Shown: positions 9,628-19,060, numbered from the stretch's first letter. The stretch: DNA of 32,407 bases from Candidatus Kerfeldbacteria bacterium CG15_BIG_FIL_POST_REV_8_21_14_020_45_12 (GCA_002781785.1 PFGC01000044.1:1-32407), one strand, 5' to 3'. Numbers and translations are program-made. Notes: generated by a model not told the origin, from the letters alone.

Positions 9628-10620
9628 TTAACGAGGCATTACGCTCTGCTCTTTGATTAAAGCGACATAGCGACCGTCGCTGGTTTGCACTGGAGCAGGG
9701 TCACACACCGCGGTATTTTCAGGAACAGAAATAATTCTTTCCTGTTGAGCCCACGTCACTGTATCTTTGGTGGAGCTGATGACAATTCCTCCGTCACCAC
9801 ATCCATAGATTTGAAGTTCATTTTCTAGTATTAGTGTTCCTGGAATGCCCGAGACTGGGATTGTGGTAGTCTCACCAAAGAAGTGATCAGAATCGCTTGT
9901 GATCATTTGTATGCTTGGCATTAATTCTTTAGGCTCCGCAAAAAACAAATGCCATTTATTATTGAAGTATATAATATCTGGATCTGTAGCGATGCCATTG
10001 TGTTCATAAATTGGTCCGTCAACAGTAAATTTTAAACCATCTGTTGATGTTGCAGAATAGAATGTGGATTTTTTATCTATTGAGCTTAGGTCATTAGAAA
10101 AATCAAAGTAATACAATCTAAGAGAGCCGTCGTTAAGTTGAATTATAGAAGGGTCTACCGGTGTTGTATTGCCTGCTCCAGTAAATTCAACATCAACCAC
10201 TTGTGACCAAGTCGCGCCGTTGTTTGTGGAATAAATCATACCTATGCGCTCGTCGCCTGCTTGATGAAATGATTTTGCGTCTACAAAATATCCGACAAGG
10301 GTACCTATTGGAAGGTCGTTAACCGGCTGAGTTAAAACTGTAAGGTCTGGAACAGAGGCATGTTCAATTAGTGGTCGTCCCTCAAGTGTCCAGGTGACGC
10401 CGTTGTCACTTGTGGCTAGATGAATATTATGAGCCGCTGGGCCAAGAAGCGCTTCATTTGGCAGTACTTTGTTATCAGCTGCTGTCGGTGTTGTGGGTTG
10501 CGGAGGGCTTGCCAGTATAGCGTCAGCTTGCACCGCTGTTTGGTTGGGTGGTAGTGTTGTATTCTGACAACTGGTGCCAGCTAAGAAAAATATAATAGAA
10601 AGTAAGGCAATTTTTTTCAT
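9628..10620 (-). CDS. Predicted secreted beta-propeller lipoprotein (sialidase/GH43-like fold)
   Basis: Signal peptide MKKIALLSIIFFLAGTSCQN with a lipobox-like Cys; repeated Asp-box-like motifs SDNGVTWTLEGRP and STNNGATWSQV. N-terminal part of the ORF before 10620 judged spurious. Confidence 0.6.
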   Translation of the reverse strand: MKKIALLSIIFFLAGTSCQNTTLPPNQTAVQADAILASPPQPTTPTAADNKVLPNEALLGPAAHNIHLATSDNGVTWTLEGRPLIEHASVPDLTVLTQPVNDLPIGTLVGYFVDAKSFHQAGDERIGMIYSTNNGATWSQVVDVEFTGAGNTTPVDPSIIQLNDGSLRLYYFDFSNDLSSIDKKSTFYSATSTDGLKFTVDGPIYEHNGIATDPDIIYFNNKWHLFFAEPKELMPSIQMITSDSDHFFGETTTIPVSGIPGTLILENELQIYGCGDGGIVISSTKDTVTWAQQERIISVPENTAVCDPAPVQTSDGRYVALIKEQSVMPR

Positions 10621-10682
10621 AAACTTATTTAAAGCTCTTGTCTTCAAGATAAAGCAATTCTATAGATTCATCCACTTTTAAT

Positions 10683-12716
10683 ATGCCTTTTGAACTAGAA
10701 GCCCCATTTTCTCCAAGTGGCGATCAGCCTAGCGCTATCGCTGGTTTGGTGAAGGCTATTAAAAAAGGTCAGGAAGATATGACGCTGCTTGGGGTAACTG
10801 GAAGTGGCAAAACCTTTACGATTGCTAATGTCATACAGGAGTTGCAACGTCCAACCTTAGTAATATCCCACAATAAAACCTTAGCAGCTCAGCTAGCTTC
10901 TGAGTTTAGAGAGTTTTTCCCCAAGGCTGCTGTGCAATACTTTGTATCTTATTACGATTACTATCAGCCAGAGGCCTATATGGCTAGGTCCGATACCTAT
11001 ATTGAAAAAGAGACAGACATTAATGAAGAAATTGAACGCCTCAGGCATGCAGCAACGCAATCTTTGTTGTCTAGACGTGATGTCATCATTGTCGCCTCCG
11101 TGTCTTGTATTTATGGCTTAGGATCACCAAAGGAGTATAAAGCTGCCGCCATTAATGTGCGCTTAGGAGGCGAGATGTCTCGGAAGCAACTGTTGATCAA
11201 ACTAGTTGAAATGAACTTTAGTAGAAATGATCTAGATTTCCACCGGGGTACTTTTCGAGTCAGGGGTGATGTGGTGGAGGTTTTTCCAACAGCCCTAGAG
11301 CACACTGCCTATCGGTTTGATTTTTTTGGAGACGATCTTGAATCAATTAAAGAGGTGGACACGTTGACCGGTGAGATTATTAATGTCCCAGAGTCAGTTG
11401 ATATTTATCCGGCTACTTTGTATTTGGCTCAGACAGATTTTTATGAGCAGGCCTTACAGAAAATCAGATCGGATTTAGAATCCAGATTGAGTCAATTTAG
11501 AAAAGCTGGAAAGGTAGTTGAGGCTCAGCGTCTTGAGCAGAGGACAAAGTTTGATTTAGAAATGATTGAAAACGCCGGATATGTAAATGGGATTGAAAAT
11601 TATTCACGCTACTTTGATGGGCGTACTGAAGGCGAGCCGCCATTCACATTGATTGACTATTTTCCAGAAGATTTTTTGGTGGTAGTAGATGAGTCACATC
11701 AAACCATTCCCCAAATTGGTGCCATGTACGCTGGAGATCGAGCACGTAAGGAGTCGCTTGTAGAACACGGTTTTAGATTGCCAGCATCTTTTGATAACAG
11801 GCCGCTACAGTTTGCTGAATTTGAAAACAAGGTGAAACAAGTAGTTTATGTTTCAGCCACACCAGGTCCGTATGAGAAGAAAAATTCAACGGTAACAGTG
11901 GAGCAGTTGATACGACCAACTGGACTAACTGAGCCAAGCATCACCATTAGGCCAACTCAAGGTCAAATACCAGACTTGTTAAAAGAAGTTGAAAAATGTA
12001 CGACTCGAGGTGAGCGGGTATTGGTAACAACTTTAACTAAAAGAATGGCGGAGGAGCTGGCTGACTATTTAAACGAAAACGGCGTAAAAGTTCAATATTT
12101 GCACTCGGATGTCGATACAATGGAGCGCCTGGAAATCTTGCGCGATCTTCGTCTAGGGGTTTTTGATGTATTGGTTGGAATAAACTTATTACGTGAAGGT
12201 TTGGATTTGCCGGAGGTGTCGTTAGTTGCCATCTTGGATGCTGACAAAGAAGGGTTTTTGAGATCAGAGACAGCGCTGGTTCAAACTATGGGCAGGGCGG
12301 CACGTCATTTGCATGGTCGAGTCATTTTATATGCTGATTCTATTACGGGCTCAATGCAGCGAGCGATGGATGAGGTTAATCGACGCAGAAAAGCACAGGA
12401 GGAATATAATCTGAAAAATAATATTACGCCCCAGCAGATTTTAAAACGGATTCGTGATGACAGATTGTCCGGTCAAAAACAAGAAGAATCGGAAACTTCT
12501 TTGTTGGACATAAAGATGATTAAGGAGCTGGATGAGCTTGAGTTTGAACACCTGCTGGCTAGCACCCGTGGTCAAATGGACTTGGCTTCACAAAATTTAG
12601 AGTTTGAGTTAGCTGCAAAATTGCGTGATCAGCTGGTTGCACTGGAAGCGGCCAGGCCGAAGTCGGTCTTAGGTAAACAGCGTGCGCAAACCAAAACCAA
12701 GCGCGGACGGCGCTAA
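10683..12716 (+). CDS. uvrB: Excinuclease ABC subunit B
   Basis: PFSPSGDQPSAIAGLVKAIKKGQEDMTLLGVTGSGKTFTIANVI...FVSYYDYYQPEAYMARSDTYIEKE...HSDVDTMERLEILRDLRLGVFDVLVGINLLREGLDLPEVSLVAILDADKEGFLRS; C-terminal UVR motif. Confidence 0.98.
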   Translation: MPFELEAPFSPSGDQPSAIAGLVKAIKKGQEDMTLLGVTGSGKTFTIANVIQELQRPTLVISHNKTLAAQLASEFREFFPKAAVQYFVSYYDYYQPEAYMARSDTYIEKETDINEEIERLRHAATQSLLSRRDVIIVASVSCIYGLGSPKEYKAAAINVRLGGEMSRKQLLIKLVEMNFSRNDLDFHRGTFRVRGDVVEVFPTALEHTAYRFDFFGDDLESIKEVDTLTGEIINVPESVDIYPATLYLAQTDFYEQALQKIRSDLESRLSQFRKAGKVVEAQRLEQRTKFDLEMIENAGYVNGIENYSRYFDGRTEGEPPFTLIDYFPEDFLVVVDESHQTIPQIGAMYAGDRARKESLVEHGFRLPASFDNRPLQFAEFENKVKQVVYVSATPGPYEKKNSTVTVEQLIRPTGLTEPSITIRPTQGQIPDLLKEVEKCTTRGERVLVTTLTKRMAEELADYLNENGVKVQYLHSDVDTMERLEILRDLRLGVFDVLVGINLLREGLDLPEVSLVAILDADKEGFLRSETALVQTMGRAARHLHGRVILYADSITGSMQRAMDEVNRRRKAQEEYNLKNNITPQQILKRIRDDRLSGQKQEESETSLLDIKMIKELDELEFEHLLASTRGQMDLASQNLEFELAAKLRDQLVALEAARPKSVLGKQRAQTKTKRGRR

Positions 12717-12740
12717 AAAACCCCGCCGAGCGGGGTTTTT
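12717..12740. terminator. Bidirectional intrinsic terminator between convergent uvrB and the OmpA-like gene
   Basis: aaaa-CCCCG ccgag CGGGG-TTTTT. Confidence 0.85.
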
Positions 12741-12748
12741 ATGATCTG

Positions 12749-14098
12749 TTATCGACTGCCGTTGCGGCGACCTTTGGATTGTCCTCCAGAGCGTTTTGGG
12801 TTTTGAATATTTCTGCCAGTGGAGTGCTGATAGCCACCGCTGGTATGGTGAGCTCGTGGAATCGAATGTCCAGTGCTAGTACCAGTAGTGCGGATTGGCA
12901 TGCTAGGAAAGATGTCGCGTGTGACTTGTGGCATGATATTCTTTGGCGCCCTGACTGATGGTTTTGGGTAGGTGTATGGTGGCGGAGGTGGCGGTGGATC
13001 GGTGTCATCGGGTGGCAGGTCAGTGATTTGTGGAGGATCAACTGGTTCTTTGGCGGGATCATTCAGTGGAGCGTAGTGTTCAAGGGCATGAATAATTTCT
13101 TGGCCCCCCTTGGGAACTTTGTAGAGCACATCCGCCCGCTGGGTGGTGATAGTAATGGAGGCTCGTCGGTGACTTGTGATAGTCTCATGAAAAGCTTTCA
13201 GAACATCTGGCCGAGTCTCTGTACCATTGTTACAGGCTCGTATTACCGGGAGCATCTTGGCAATTTTGTCATTTAGAGTTCGGCCTGGAAAGCTAATGCC
13301 AATCGCGTCGAGCGCGTCGAGAAAGTCAAACAAACTTCCTTCTTCGCCTAAACCTTCTGTGTGCAAGGAAATTTTTCCAGCATCAATGCCGGCTCCTGTA
13401 AGAGTGGTGAGGGTCACCTCGCCAGTGTGGTCGGCACGTTTTTCTGAGGCTGTGAGATTATTTTTTGAGTCTCCCTCAGGGCTGGCATAACCTTCAACCT
13501 CAACGCTCATGCTAACGATTAGGTCATTGGGAGATAGTCCTAGAGCGGTAAAATCTTTCAAGGTTAGATCGACACCGGCTTGGATAGCAGTTTCGGTGGG
13601 AGTTGAGCCTCCAACGGCAGTTGGGTTTTCTTGGTAGTACCTACCGATCCATTCCATTGGCACCTCTAATCTATCTTTAGTGACGAGGCCAGGCACCATA
13701 ATTTCTTCAAATTCTACATCGCCACCCCGGATGCCAACTGCTTCAGGTTTTACTACAACCCTCACCTGTCCTGGATGGGCGGCGATGATATAGTCGGCCA
13801 TATTTCCGGATTTTACTAAATCACGCACTTCGCCAACGGATAGGCGATGAGCAGCAACAGCTTCGTCGACTCCATTCTCACGTTCGAAACCACGCGGAAC
13901 ATATAAAGACAATTGTCCGGCCAGCATCATGGCTAGAGCAGTCGGTGCTGCTAGGGGGTGATTGCGGATTTCTTGAAGTATACCAGGTCCTTCCGGTGTT
14001 TCCTGAGCGAGGTTTTCGCTTGGTTCCGTTGGTTGCTCTGGTGATAGAGGTGACTTTAAATCAGGTCTAGGCAGTGGTCGTCTTTCACGCATGTTCAT
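12749..14098 (-). CDS. OmpA-like domain protein with proline-rich C-terminal tail
   Basis: VSMSVEVEGYASPEGDSKNNLTASEKRADHT resembles the OmpA/MotB peptidoglycan-binding motif; hydrophobic segment near the N-terminus; DDTDPPPPPPPYTYP tail. Confidence 0.55.
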   Translation of the reverse strand: MNMRERRPLPRPDLKSPLSPEQPTEPSENLAQETPEGPGILQEIRNHPLAAPTALAMMLAGQLSLYVPRGFERENGVDEAVAAHRLSVGEVRDLVKSGNMADYIIAAHPGQVRVVVKPEAVGIRGGDVEFEEIMVPGLVTKDRLEVPMEWIGRYYQENPTAVGGSTPTETAIQAGVDLTLKDFTALGLSPNDLIVSMSVEVEGYASPEGDSKNNLTASEKRADHTGEVTLTTLTGAGIDAGKISLHTEGLGEEGSLFDFLDALDAIGISFPGRTLNDKIAKMLPVIRACNNGTETRPDVLKAFHETITSHRRASITITTQRADVLYKVPKGGQEIIHALEHYAPLNDPAKEPVDPPQITDLPPDDTDPPPPPPPYTYPKPSVRAPKNIMPQVTRDIFPSMPIRTTGTSTGHSIPRAHHTSGGYQHSTGRNIQNPKRSGGQSKGRRNGSR

Positions 14099-14202
14099 AT
14101 GCTATCTAGAATAGTGATAAATAATAACGTCAGAGAATACTCTGTTTTTTGCAAAAAGTCAAGCCCTCGACGAATCATGAAAGGTCAGATAAACTGGTGT
14201 CG

Positions 14203-14628
14203 ATGTCTAAAAACTACTCAACTGTACTGGCTTTTGGAACCTACGACTTACTTCATCCCGGTCATGAGTTTTTTTTGAAAGCCGCAAGTTCGTATGGCGA
14301 TAGACTGGTGGTGATTATAGCACGCGACGAAAATGTTGAAAAAATTAAAGGTAGACAACCACGCCAACTAGAGGAAGAGCGAAGGGTGGTCATAGCGGCG
14401 TTGCCCTATGTGGCTGAGGCGAGATTGGGGTATAAAGAGTGGGGTAAGCATTTGGAGGTTTTGGCAGATATTAAACCACAGGTGGTTTGCCTTGGGTATG
14501 ATCAGCGGGCGACCATTCCTGATGGCCCTTGGCAGATTGTTAGAATTGATTCGTTTCAACCTGATCGGTATAAAAGTTCGATTATTCGTTCACAGCAGGC
14601 AGGCCTTGCTAATTTAGAGGGCTCATGA
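14203..14628 (+). CDS. Cytidylyltransferase-like nucleotidyltransferase (FAD synthetase/TagD-like)
   Basis: VLAFGTYDLLHPGHEFFLKAASSYGDRLVVIIARDENVEKIKGRQPRQLEEERRVVIAALPYVAEARLGY: HxGH-type motif and core fold. Confidence 0.85.
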   Translation: MSKNYSTVLAFGTYDLLHPGHEFFLKAASSYGDRLVVIIARDENVEKIKGRQPRQLEEERRVVIAALPYVAEARLGYKEWGKHLEVLADIKPQVVCLGYDQRATIPDGPWQIVRIDSFQPDRYKSSIIRSQQAGLANLEGS

Positions 14629-14710
14629 TATCGTCTACCGGCTCTCACAAAAAGCCTGCTTCAATCTCAGAATATAAGTAGGTAAATTGAATAGACTGAT
14701 AATTTGAAAT

Positions 14711-14971
14711 ATGCCAAATACTTCTGCTGCTAGAAAAGATCTGCGCCAGACCGCTAAGCGTACCGTTCGAAACCTAGCTAAAAAAAGCAAAATTAGAGAA
14801 CTTACCAAAGATGCTCAGAAGGCCATTGCTGAAGGCAGCAATGACGTAAAGGAGTTGGTTATCAAAGCCCAAAAGGCTCTCGATAAAGCAGGTAAGGCGA
14901 ATGCTGTTCACCCAAACAAAGTAAGTCGACTAAAGAGTCGTTTACAGAAAGCAGCTGCTGCCAAAAAATAA
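14711..14971 (+). CDS. rpsT: 30S ribosomal protein S20
   Basis: MPNTSAARKDLRQTAKRTVRNLAKKSKIRELTKDAQ...DKAGKANAVHPNKVSRLKSRLQKAAAA. Confidence 0.93.
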   Translation: MPNTSAARKDLRQTAKRTVRNLAKKSKIRELTKDAQKAIAEGSNDVKELVIKAQKALDKAGKANAVHPNKVSRLKSRLQKAAAAKK

Positions 14972-14977
14972 AACACT

Positions 14978-14998
14978 ACGCCCCTCGGGGCGTTTTTG
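14978..14998. terminator. Intrinsic terminator after rpsT, abutting the holA stop
   Basis: ACGCCCC tc GGGGCGTTTTT. Confidence 0.85.
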
Positions 14999-15913
14999 TT
15001 ATTTCGTGCAAGCTTCGATGACGAATGAATTAAGTAGCGCGCGCGCGTCAACAGACTGCGTTTTTAATGTTTCGTCTAGCTCAAGCAGTCTCCAGTAAAG
15101 TTGTAAGAGCTGTCTCTCATCAAAGTGCTCTGATTGCTTAAGAGCTTTTTCGATAACGTAAGGGTGAAGCTTAAGGTCTTTGCCGCCGGTCTTTTTAACC
15201 TTTGCTAAAATTCCTAACTGACGAGCAATCATGGTTATTAAATACTGCTCATTAGCACCAATTTCGAATTGTTGTTCTAGTAGGGAGGTAGCGCGAGCAG
15301 CATCACGAGCAGCTAAGGCGTCTGTAAAGTGGAAGATGTTTTCGTCTAGGGCGGCGTCAACCATTTCTATTGTAAGGACTTCAGTGATGGCAGGTGCTTG
15401 ATGAGCAAGAATTTTTATTTCAGAAGCCAGTCGCCACAGGTCGTTACCAATGCAGGTAGCTAGGTATTTAGCAGCGGTTGGTTCAATAGTGGCTTGGTAT
15501 TTCTTTGCCTGCTCACCAATAAATTGAAGCAACTGAGAATCCGAGAGCTCGTTGTATTCTTCAACGGTATCACTTTTTAGTAGATGTTTAAAAAGAGCGT
15601 TGTCTTTGCGTGGTGGTTTATTACCTTCGATTACGAGGATGGTGTCGACGTCGATTCCAGGCAGCTCTGTTAACACAGCTTGCTGGTCATCAGCTTTTAG
15701 GTCCCATAGGTCACGAAGCACGATAAACCGTTTCGTGGAAAAGAGACCAAAGGATTTACTGTGACGACGAAACTCGTCAATGGAAAAATCAGCTGCCGTT
15801 ATCTTAGCAACGCTAAGACCAGCCGAGTCAAATTTTTTTTGAAAGGCTTGTTCAAGAGTATTTAATCTTTCGTGTTTGCGAAAGCTATCTGATCCGTGGA
15901 GAAAAATAACCAT
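14999..15913 (-). CDS. holA: DNA polymerase III delta subunit
   Basis: MVIFLHGSDSFRKHERLNTLEQAFQKKF...LWRLASEIKILAHQ...ITMIARQLGILAKVK; next to rpsT as is common. Confidence 0.85.
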   Translation of the reverse strand: MVIFLHGSDSFRKHERLNTLEQAFQKKFDSAGLSVAKITAADFSIDEFRRHSKSFGLFSTKRFIVLRDLWDLKADDQQAVLTELPGIDVDTILVIEGNKPPRKDNALFKHLLKSDTVEEYNELSDSQLLQFIGEQAKKYQATIEPTAAKYLATCIGNDLWRLASEIKILAHQAPAITEVLTIEMVDAALDENIFHFTDALAARDAARATSLLEQQFEIGANEQYLITMIARQLGILAKVKKTGGKDLKLHPYVIEKALKQSEHFDERQLLQLYWRLLELDETLKTQSVDARALLNSFVIEACTK

Positions 15914-15977
15914 AGGTCAGTATCTTTACATAGTCCGACGTGGGTTGCAACTATGGCGTATGCAGCACTACTATTTA

Positions 15978-17565
15978 CTAGTTTTTGGAGGCCTGCCAGG
16001 TTGCATCAAAGGAAGTGTTCATGGCGTCTCTGATTTCAGGGCGCTTGATTTCAATGGCGATAGTGCCACTTCCCTTTGCCCAATGGAAAAAGATAATTGA
16101 ATCTGGATAAATGTTAATCTGCATGGGTGACTCAACAGCGTTATCAAGGAACCGCACAGAGGTCATTGACAGGTCAGTGTCGCCGGCAGCTTTCATCTCA
16201 TGGAGTATTGAATCACGATCTGGTTCGTAACCGATGAGCTTCAAATGAACTCCGCGTTGCACGCGTTCAGTATTATATTTTTCAAACCAAGGAATCGTGT
16301 CATTGCGAACGTCTATTCCATATGCACCCCAAAGCACTCTGTATTCATCTCCTGCCTTCAACTCACGCATCTTTCTATAGAATAAATCTTGAGCATTTTT
16401 CAATCCCCGGGTGATGCGGGTGTCCTGATTCCAGAGATAGTCAAAGTACTTTTTGTAGTCGTTGAATATCTGTTTATTTTCTATAACGAAGGCGACTGGT
16501 TCTGGGTCAGCTTCCCAAGTAATGCTGGCAACAGTTTCGCCAAACATGAAGATTACAGTGGGAGAGCACACTTCTTCAGGTAGCCACTTAAATTCAAAAT
16601 ATTTGTCTTCATGTCTTTCTCCTTCTCTAACGTAATCTAAGCCAGTCAGTCTTGATTTTGCCTTGATGTCTACCAGGTCGTGCCACCACACTTTTCGTTC
16701 GAGTCTTAGCTTGTTGTACTCAAGCCACTGTACCGGCATCGCTCGTTCCATGCCAGCATTGCCACCAATGAACCAGTTTTCCTTATAGTCTAATGACTTA
16801 AGCATAAACTCGTAGACACTATCCACGCCTCGGTAGGTTCTGGCATCTTGTTGCCATAGCATATTAAAATACTCCTTAAACCCATCCGCGAAGGACTGCT
16901 TCTTGATTATCATGGTGGTGGCTGGGTCTACAAAGTCGGTTAGAGCGACTTTGTCACCGAAGACATTCAGAGTTAGCGGAGTAAAAAATTGCTTTGGAAG
17001 GTATTTTATTTCAGCTTGAGGATTTGGATTTTGTGATTTGTGCCCATCTTGAAAGAGGATTCGTTCTTCAATCGGAGAGTTTTTTACCTTTTTAAAATAC
17101 TCTTGCAGGGTGTCAGGAACAGTTTTTTTGAAACATATCTGTATTGGGGTAGATTCCGTAGACAGTTTCTCCACCAATTCCAGCTGCGAGCATTTCACTT
17201 AGTACGGCCTTGGGGCCGGCAGCACCTTCGTAGGTCACAACCTCTGGCTTTGCTGCTGTGTGTTTTGTTTGTAGAGTTTTAACAGCCTCTTCAAGAAGAG
17301 TGCGGCGCGAGTCAAACTGTTCAATGAGCCGTTTGGGGTCAGTTGCTTGAAAAACTGAAACATTATTTTTTTTCGAGGAGGAGGCGAGGTGCTTTCCTTC
17401 CAGGCTTTTTAGTGATTCGTACACAATGTGGCGATGAAGGCCCGTGGCCTTAATGAGTTTACCGGCTGTGTTTTGACCTGATTCAACTAGAGCTAGATAG
17501 ACTATTGATTCATTCTGTCCGAACCCAAGGTCATGGAGTAGTTCGGTTAGTTGAGAGTTTTTCAT
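15978..17565 (-). pseudogene. TrmB-family-like transcriptional regulator split by a frameshift (ORFs 17113-17565 and 15978-17198)
   Basis: N-terminal HTH (LGFGQNESIVYLALVESGQNTAGKLIKATGLHRHIVYESLKSLEGKHLA) breaks at an A7 run (plus strand T7, 17123-17129). The downstream frame carries the sensor-like repeats. Deleting one A gives ...YPNTDMFQKTVPDTLQEYFKKV.... Could be a sequencing error or functional slippage rather than a dead gene. Confidence 0.7.
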
Positions 17566-17688
17566 GAGTCAGTAAGGAAATGATAGTTTTTTTTGGCTTA
17601 TATTAGCGGATGATTGATACGATGAGAGGAAGAATAGTGAGTTTTCTAGGTGAAAAGGAGTCACTTTTCTTGTGTCATCATGATGTTG

Positions 17689-17716
17689 TTGACACGCCTT
17701 GTCAAGGTGTTACGAT
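17689..17716 (+). promoter_or_regulatory. Sigma70-type promoter of GC-rich unit A
   Basis: TTGACA (17689-17694), 16-nt spacer, TACGAT (17711-17716). Confidence 0.65.
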
Positions 17717-17757
17717 CGCTTGCCCCTCGCTGATGAGGGGTAAAACTGGAGGTAGTG

Positions 17758-18405
17758 ATGAAGAAGGTTCTGTTGCTGACGCTCGGTCTCGGATTGGGCT
17801 GGCCGGTCGTCGCTAGGGCTCAGGACAGCAGTGCGGACGACGGACTGATGTTGGAGAACATCCAGCTGCGCCTCGGGTTACACGGGGCCTACCAGCTGGG
17901 TGACGGCCAGCGCCGTCCGGTGCAGCTGACGACGCACTTGATCGTGCCGAATGCTGCTAGCTGGTCTTCGCCGTGGCTCTACGGTGGAGTGCGGTTCACG
18001 CTTACGGAGCGGTGGTCACAGGACTCGGAGCCGGCACTCTTGCAGCGCTGGTCCATGGAGGTTCTTGGTGGCGTTGGAACCGAGCCGGACTCCAACACCC
18101 CGGCCGTGTCGGTTCGGGTGCAGGGCAGCTCGTCGCGCTTCTACCTGTGGGGCGATCTGGAGTACTGGCCGCTTCTGGACAACACCGTGTACGGCTTCCT
18201 GGTGGCTCAGGCCAAGGTTGGGTCGGTGCAGCTTGGGGTGGAGAGCGAGAACAGGATGCCGCTGTCTGCGCTTGAAGATCGCTACGTGTCGGTTGGTCCG
18301 AGCGTGTGGGTTCCGGTCGGGGACCACGTGCTGCTGGCTACGACTACCTACTTCACGTGGGAAGGAGGCGTGTTTCAACGCTTCTATTTTCACCTGATGT
18401 TCTAA
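17758..18405 (+). CDS. Unit A: predicted secreted beta-barrel-like protein of unknown function
   Basis: SD GGAGG before ATG; signal peptide MKKVLLLTLGLGLGWPVVARA^QD; beta-rich body ending in FYFHLMF. GC-rich (hand count 40/60 in 18061-18120). Confidence 0.7.
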   Translation: MKKVLLLTLGLGLGWPVVARAQDSSADDGLMLENIQLRLGLHGAYQLGDGQRRPVQLTTHLIVPNAASWSSPWLYGGVRFTLTERWSQDSEPALLQRWSMEVLGGVGTEPDSNTPAVSVRVQGSSSRFYLWGDLEYWPLLDNTVYGFLVAQAKVGSVQLGVESENRMPLSALEDRYVSVGPSVWVPVGDHVLLATTTYFTWEGGVFQRFYFHLMF

Positions 18406-18409
18406 CTAT

Positions 18410-18449
18410 GAGTCGAACTGCCTTCCTGGCGGTCCGGCTCATCTTTTTT
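18410..18449 (+). terminator. Unit A terminator
   Basis: GAGTCGAACTGCC ttcc TGGCGGTCCGGCTC hairpin (with G-U pairs) followed by ATC-T6. Confidence 0.7.
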
Positions 18450-18479
18450 AAAAAAAGAGACCGCTTCCTCCATGCGGTC
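18449..18479 (-). terminator. Unit B terminator, sharing the T6A7 tract with unit A
   Basis: Minus strand GACCGC atggaggaa GCGGTC followed by TCTC and T7. Confidence 0.8.
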
Positions 18480-18491
18480 AAAATACTATCT

Positions 18492-18992
18492 TCAGGTGGG
18501 TGGTCGAGAAGTCTGACCGAGCACCAGACTGAGACCTTGGTTGCGGGCCAGGCTTGTCATGAAGACGCCAGCTTGCAGGTACCGCCAGAAGTCACCTGAG
18601 GCTGGATCGTTCCTGGGCTGGTGCGGAGTGTTGATGCCAGAGGGTGTGCCGATGGCTCCGGGTGTCATGATCCCAGGTCTCGCGTGAGCTGGTTGGACGG
18701 CGCTGCGCATCCCGCGAAGGTCTACTTCTGAGATGAGCTCAGCTTCGAGACAAAGCCGGCAGAGCTGCGCCATCATCTTGTACCAGATCTCTTCTTGGGG
18801 AGCGCCGCGTCCCATGTCGCCCCTCGTGAGGTCGTGGTAGCAGCGCTGTAGGAACAGCTCGAGGGCGCGCCTGCTGGGCAGCTCCCGGTAGTCTGATTCC
18901 ATGCGTGCGGAGATGGCTCCAGTGCGCACGGCGTCTCTGTACTCTTGCGACTGCAAGAGTCTTGGCATGATGCTCGAGATCGGGTCCCGCAT
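18492..18992 (-). CDS. Unit B: hypothetical protein, 166 aa
   Basis: Strong SD AGGAGGTG before ATG (agaaggaggtgaaccATG); MRDPISSIMPRLLQSQEYRDAVRTGAISARMESDYREL...; GC-rich. Confidence 0.65.
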   Translation of the reverse strand: MRDPISSIMPRLLQSQEYRDAVRTGAISARMESDYRELPSRRALELFLQRCYHDLTRGDMGRGAPQEEIWYKMMAQLCRLCLEAELISEVDLRGMRSAVQPAHARPGIMTPGAIGTPSGINTPHQPRNDPASGDFWRYLQAGVFMTSLARNQGLSLVLGQTSRPPT

Positions 18993-19026
18993 GGTTCACC
19001 TCCTTCTAGTGACAGGTGGTGTTGCC

Positions 19027-19055
19027 ACCGTAGCAGCCGTTTAATTTTTTGTAAA
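19027..19055 (-). promoter_or_regulatory. Sigma70-type promoter of unit B
   Basis: Minus strand TTTACA (19050-19055), 17-nt spacer, TACGGT (19027-19032). The -35 lies at most about 10 nt upstream of the polA 3' end at 19061. Confidence 0.55.
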
Positions 19056-19060
19056 CTAAA

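Noticed and set aside
17120-17135. Programmed -1 frameshift on A AAA AAC in the TrmB-like gene
   Set aside because: The heptamer is in phase, but the downstream ORF is in the +1 frame, so a -1 event would not restore it. Slippage or error on A7 fits better.
17951-18397. Alternative-frame and antisense ORFs over unit A (17951-18397, 17973-18275, 18016-18393)
   Set aside because: Out-of-frame GC-rich ORFs with low-complexity Arg/Ala/Gly composition; the 17758 frame has an SD and signal peptide.
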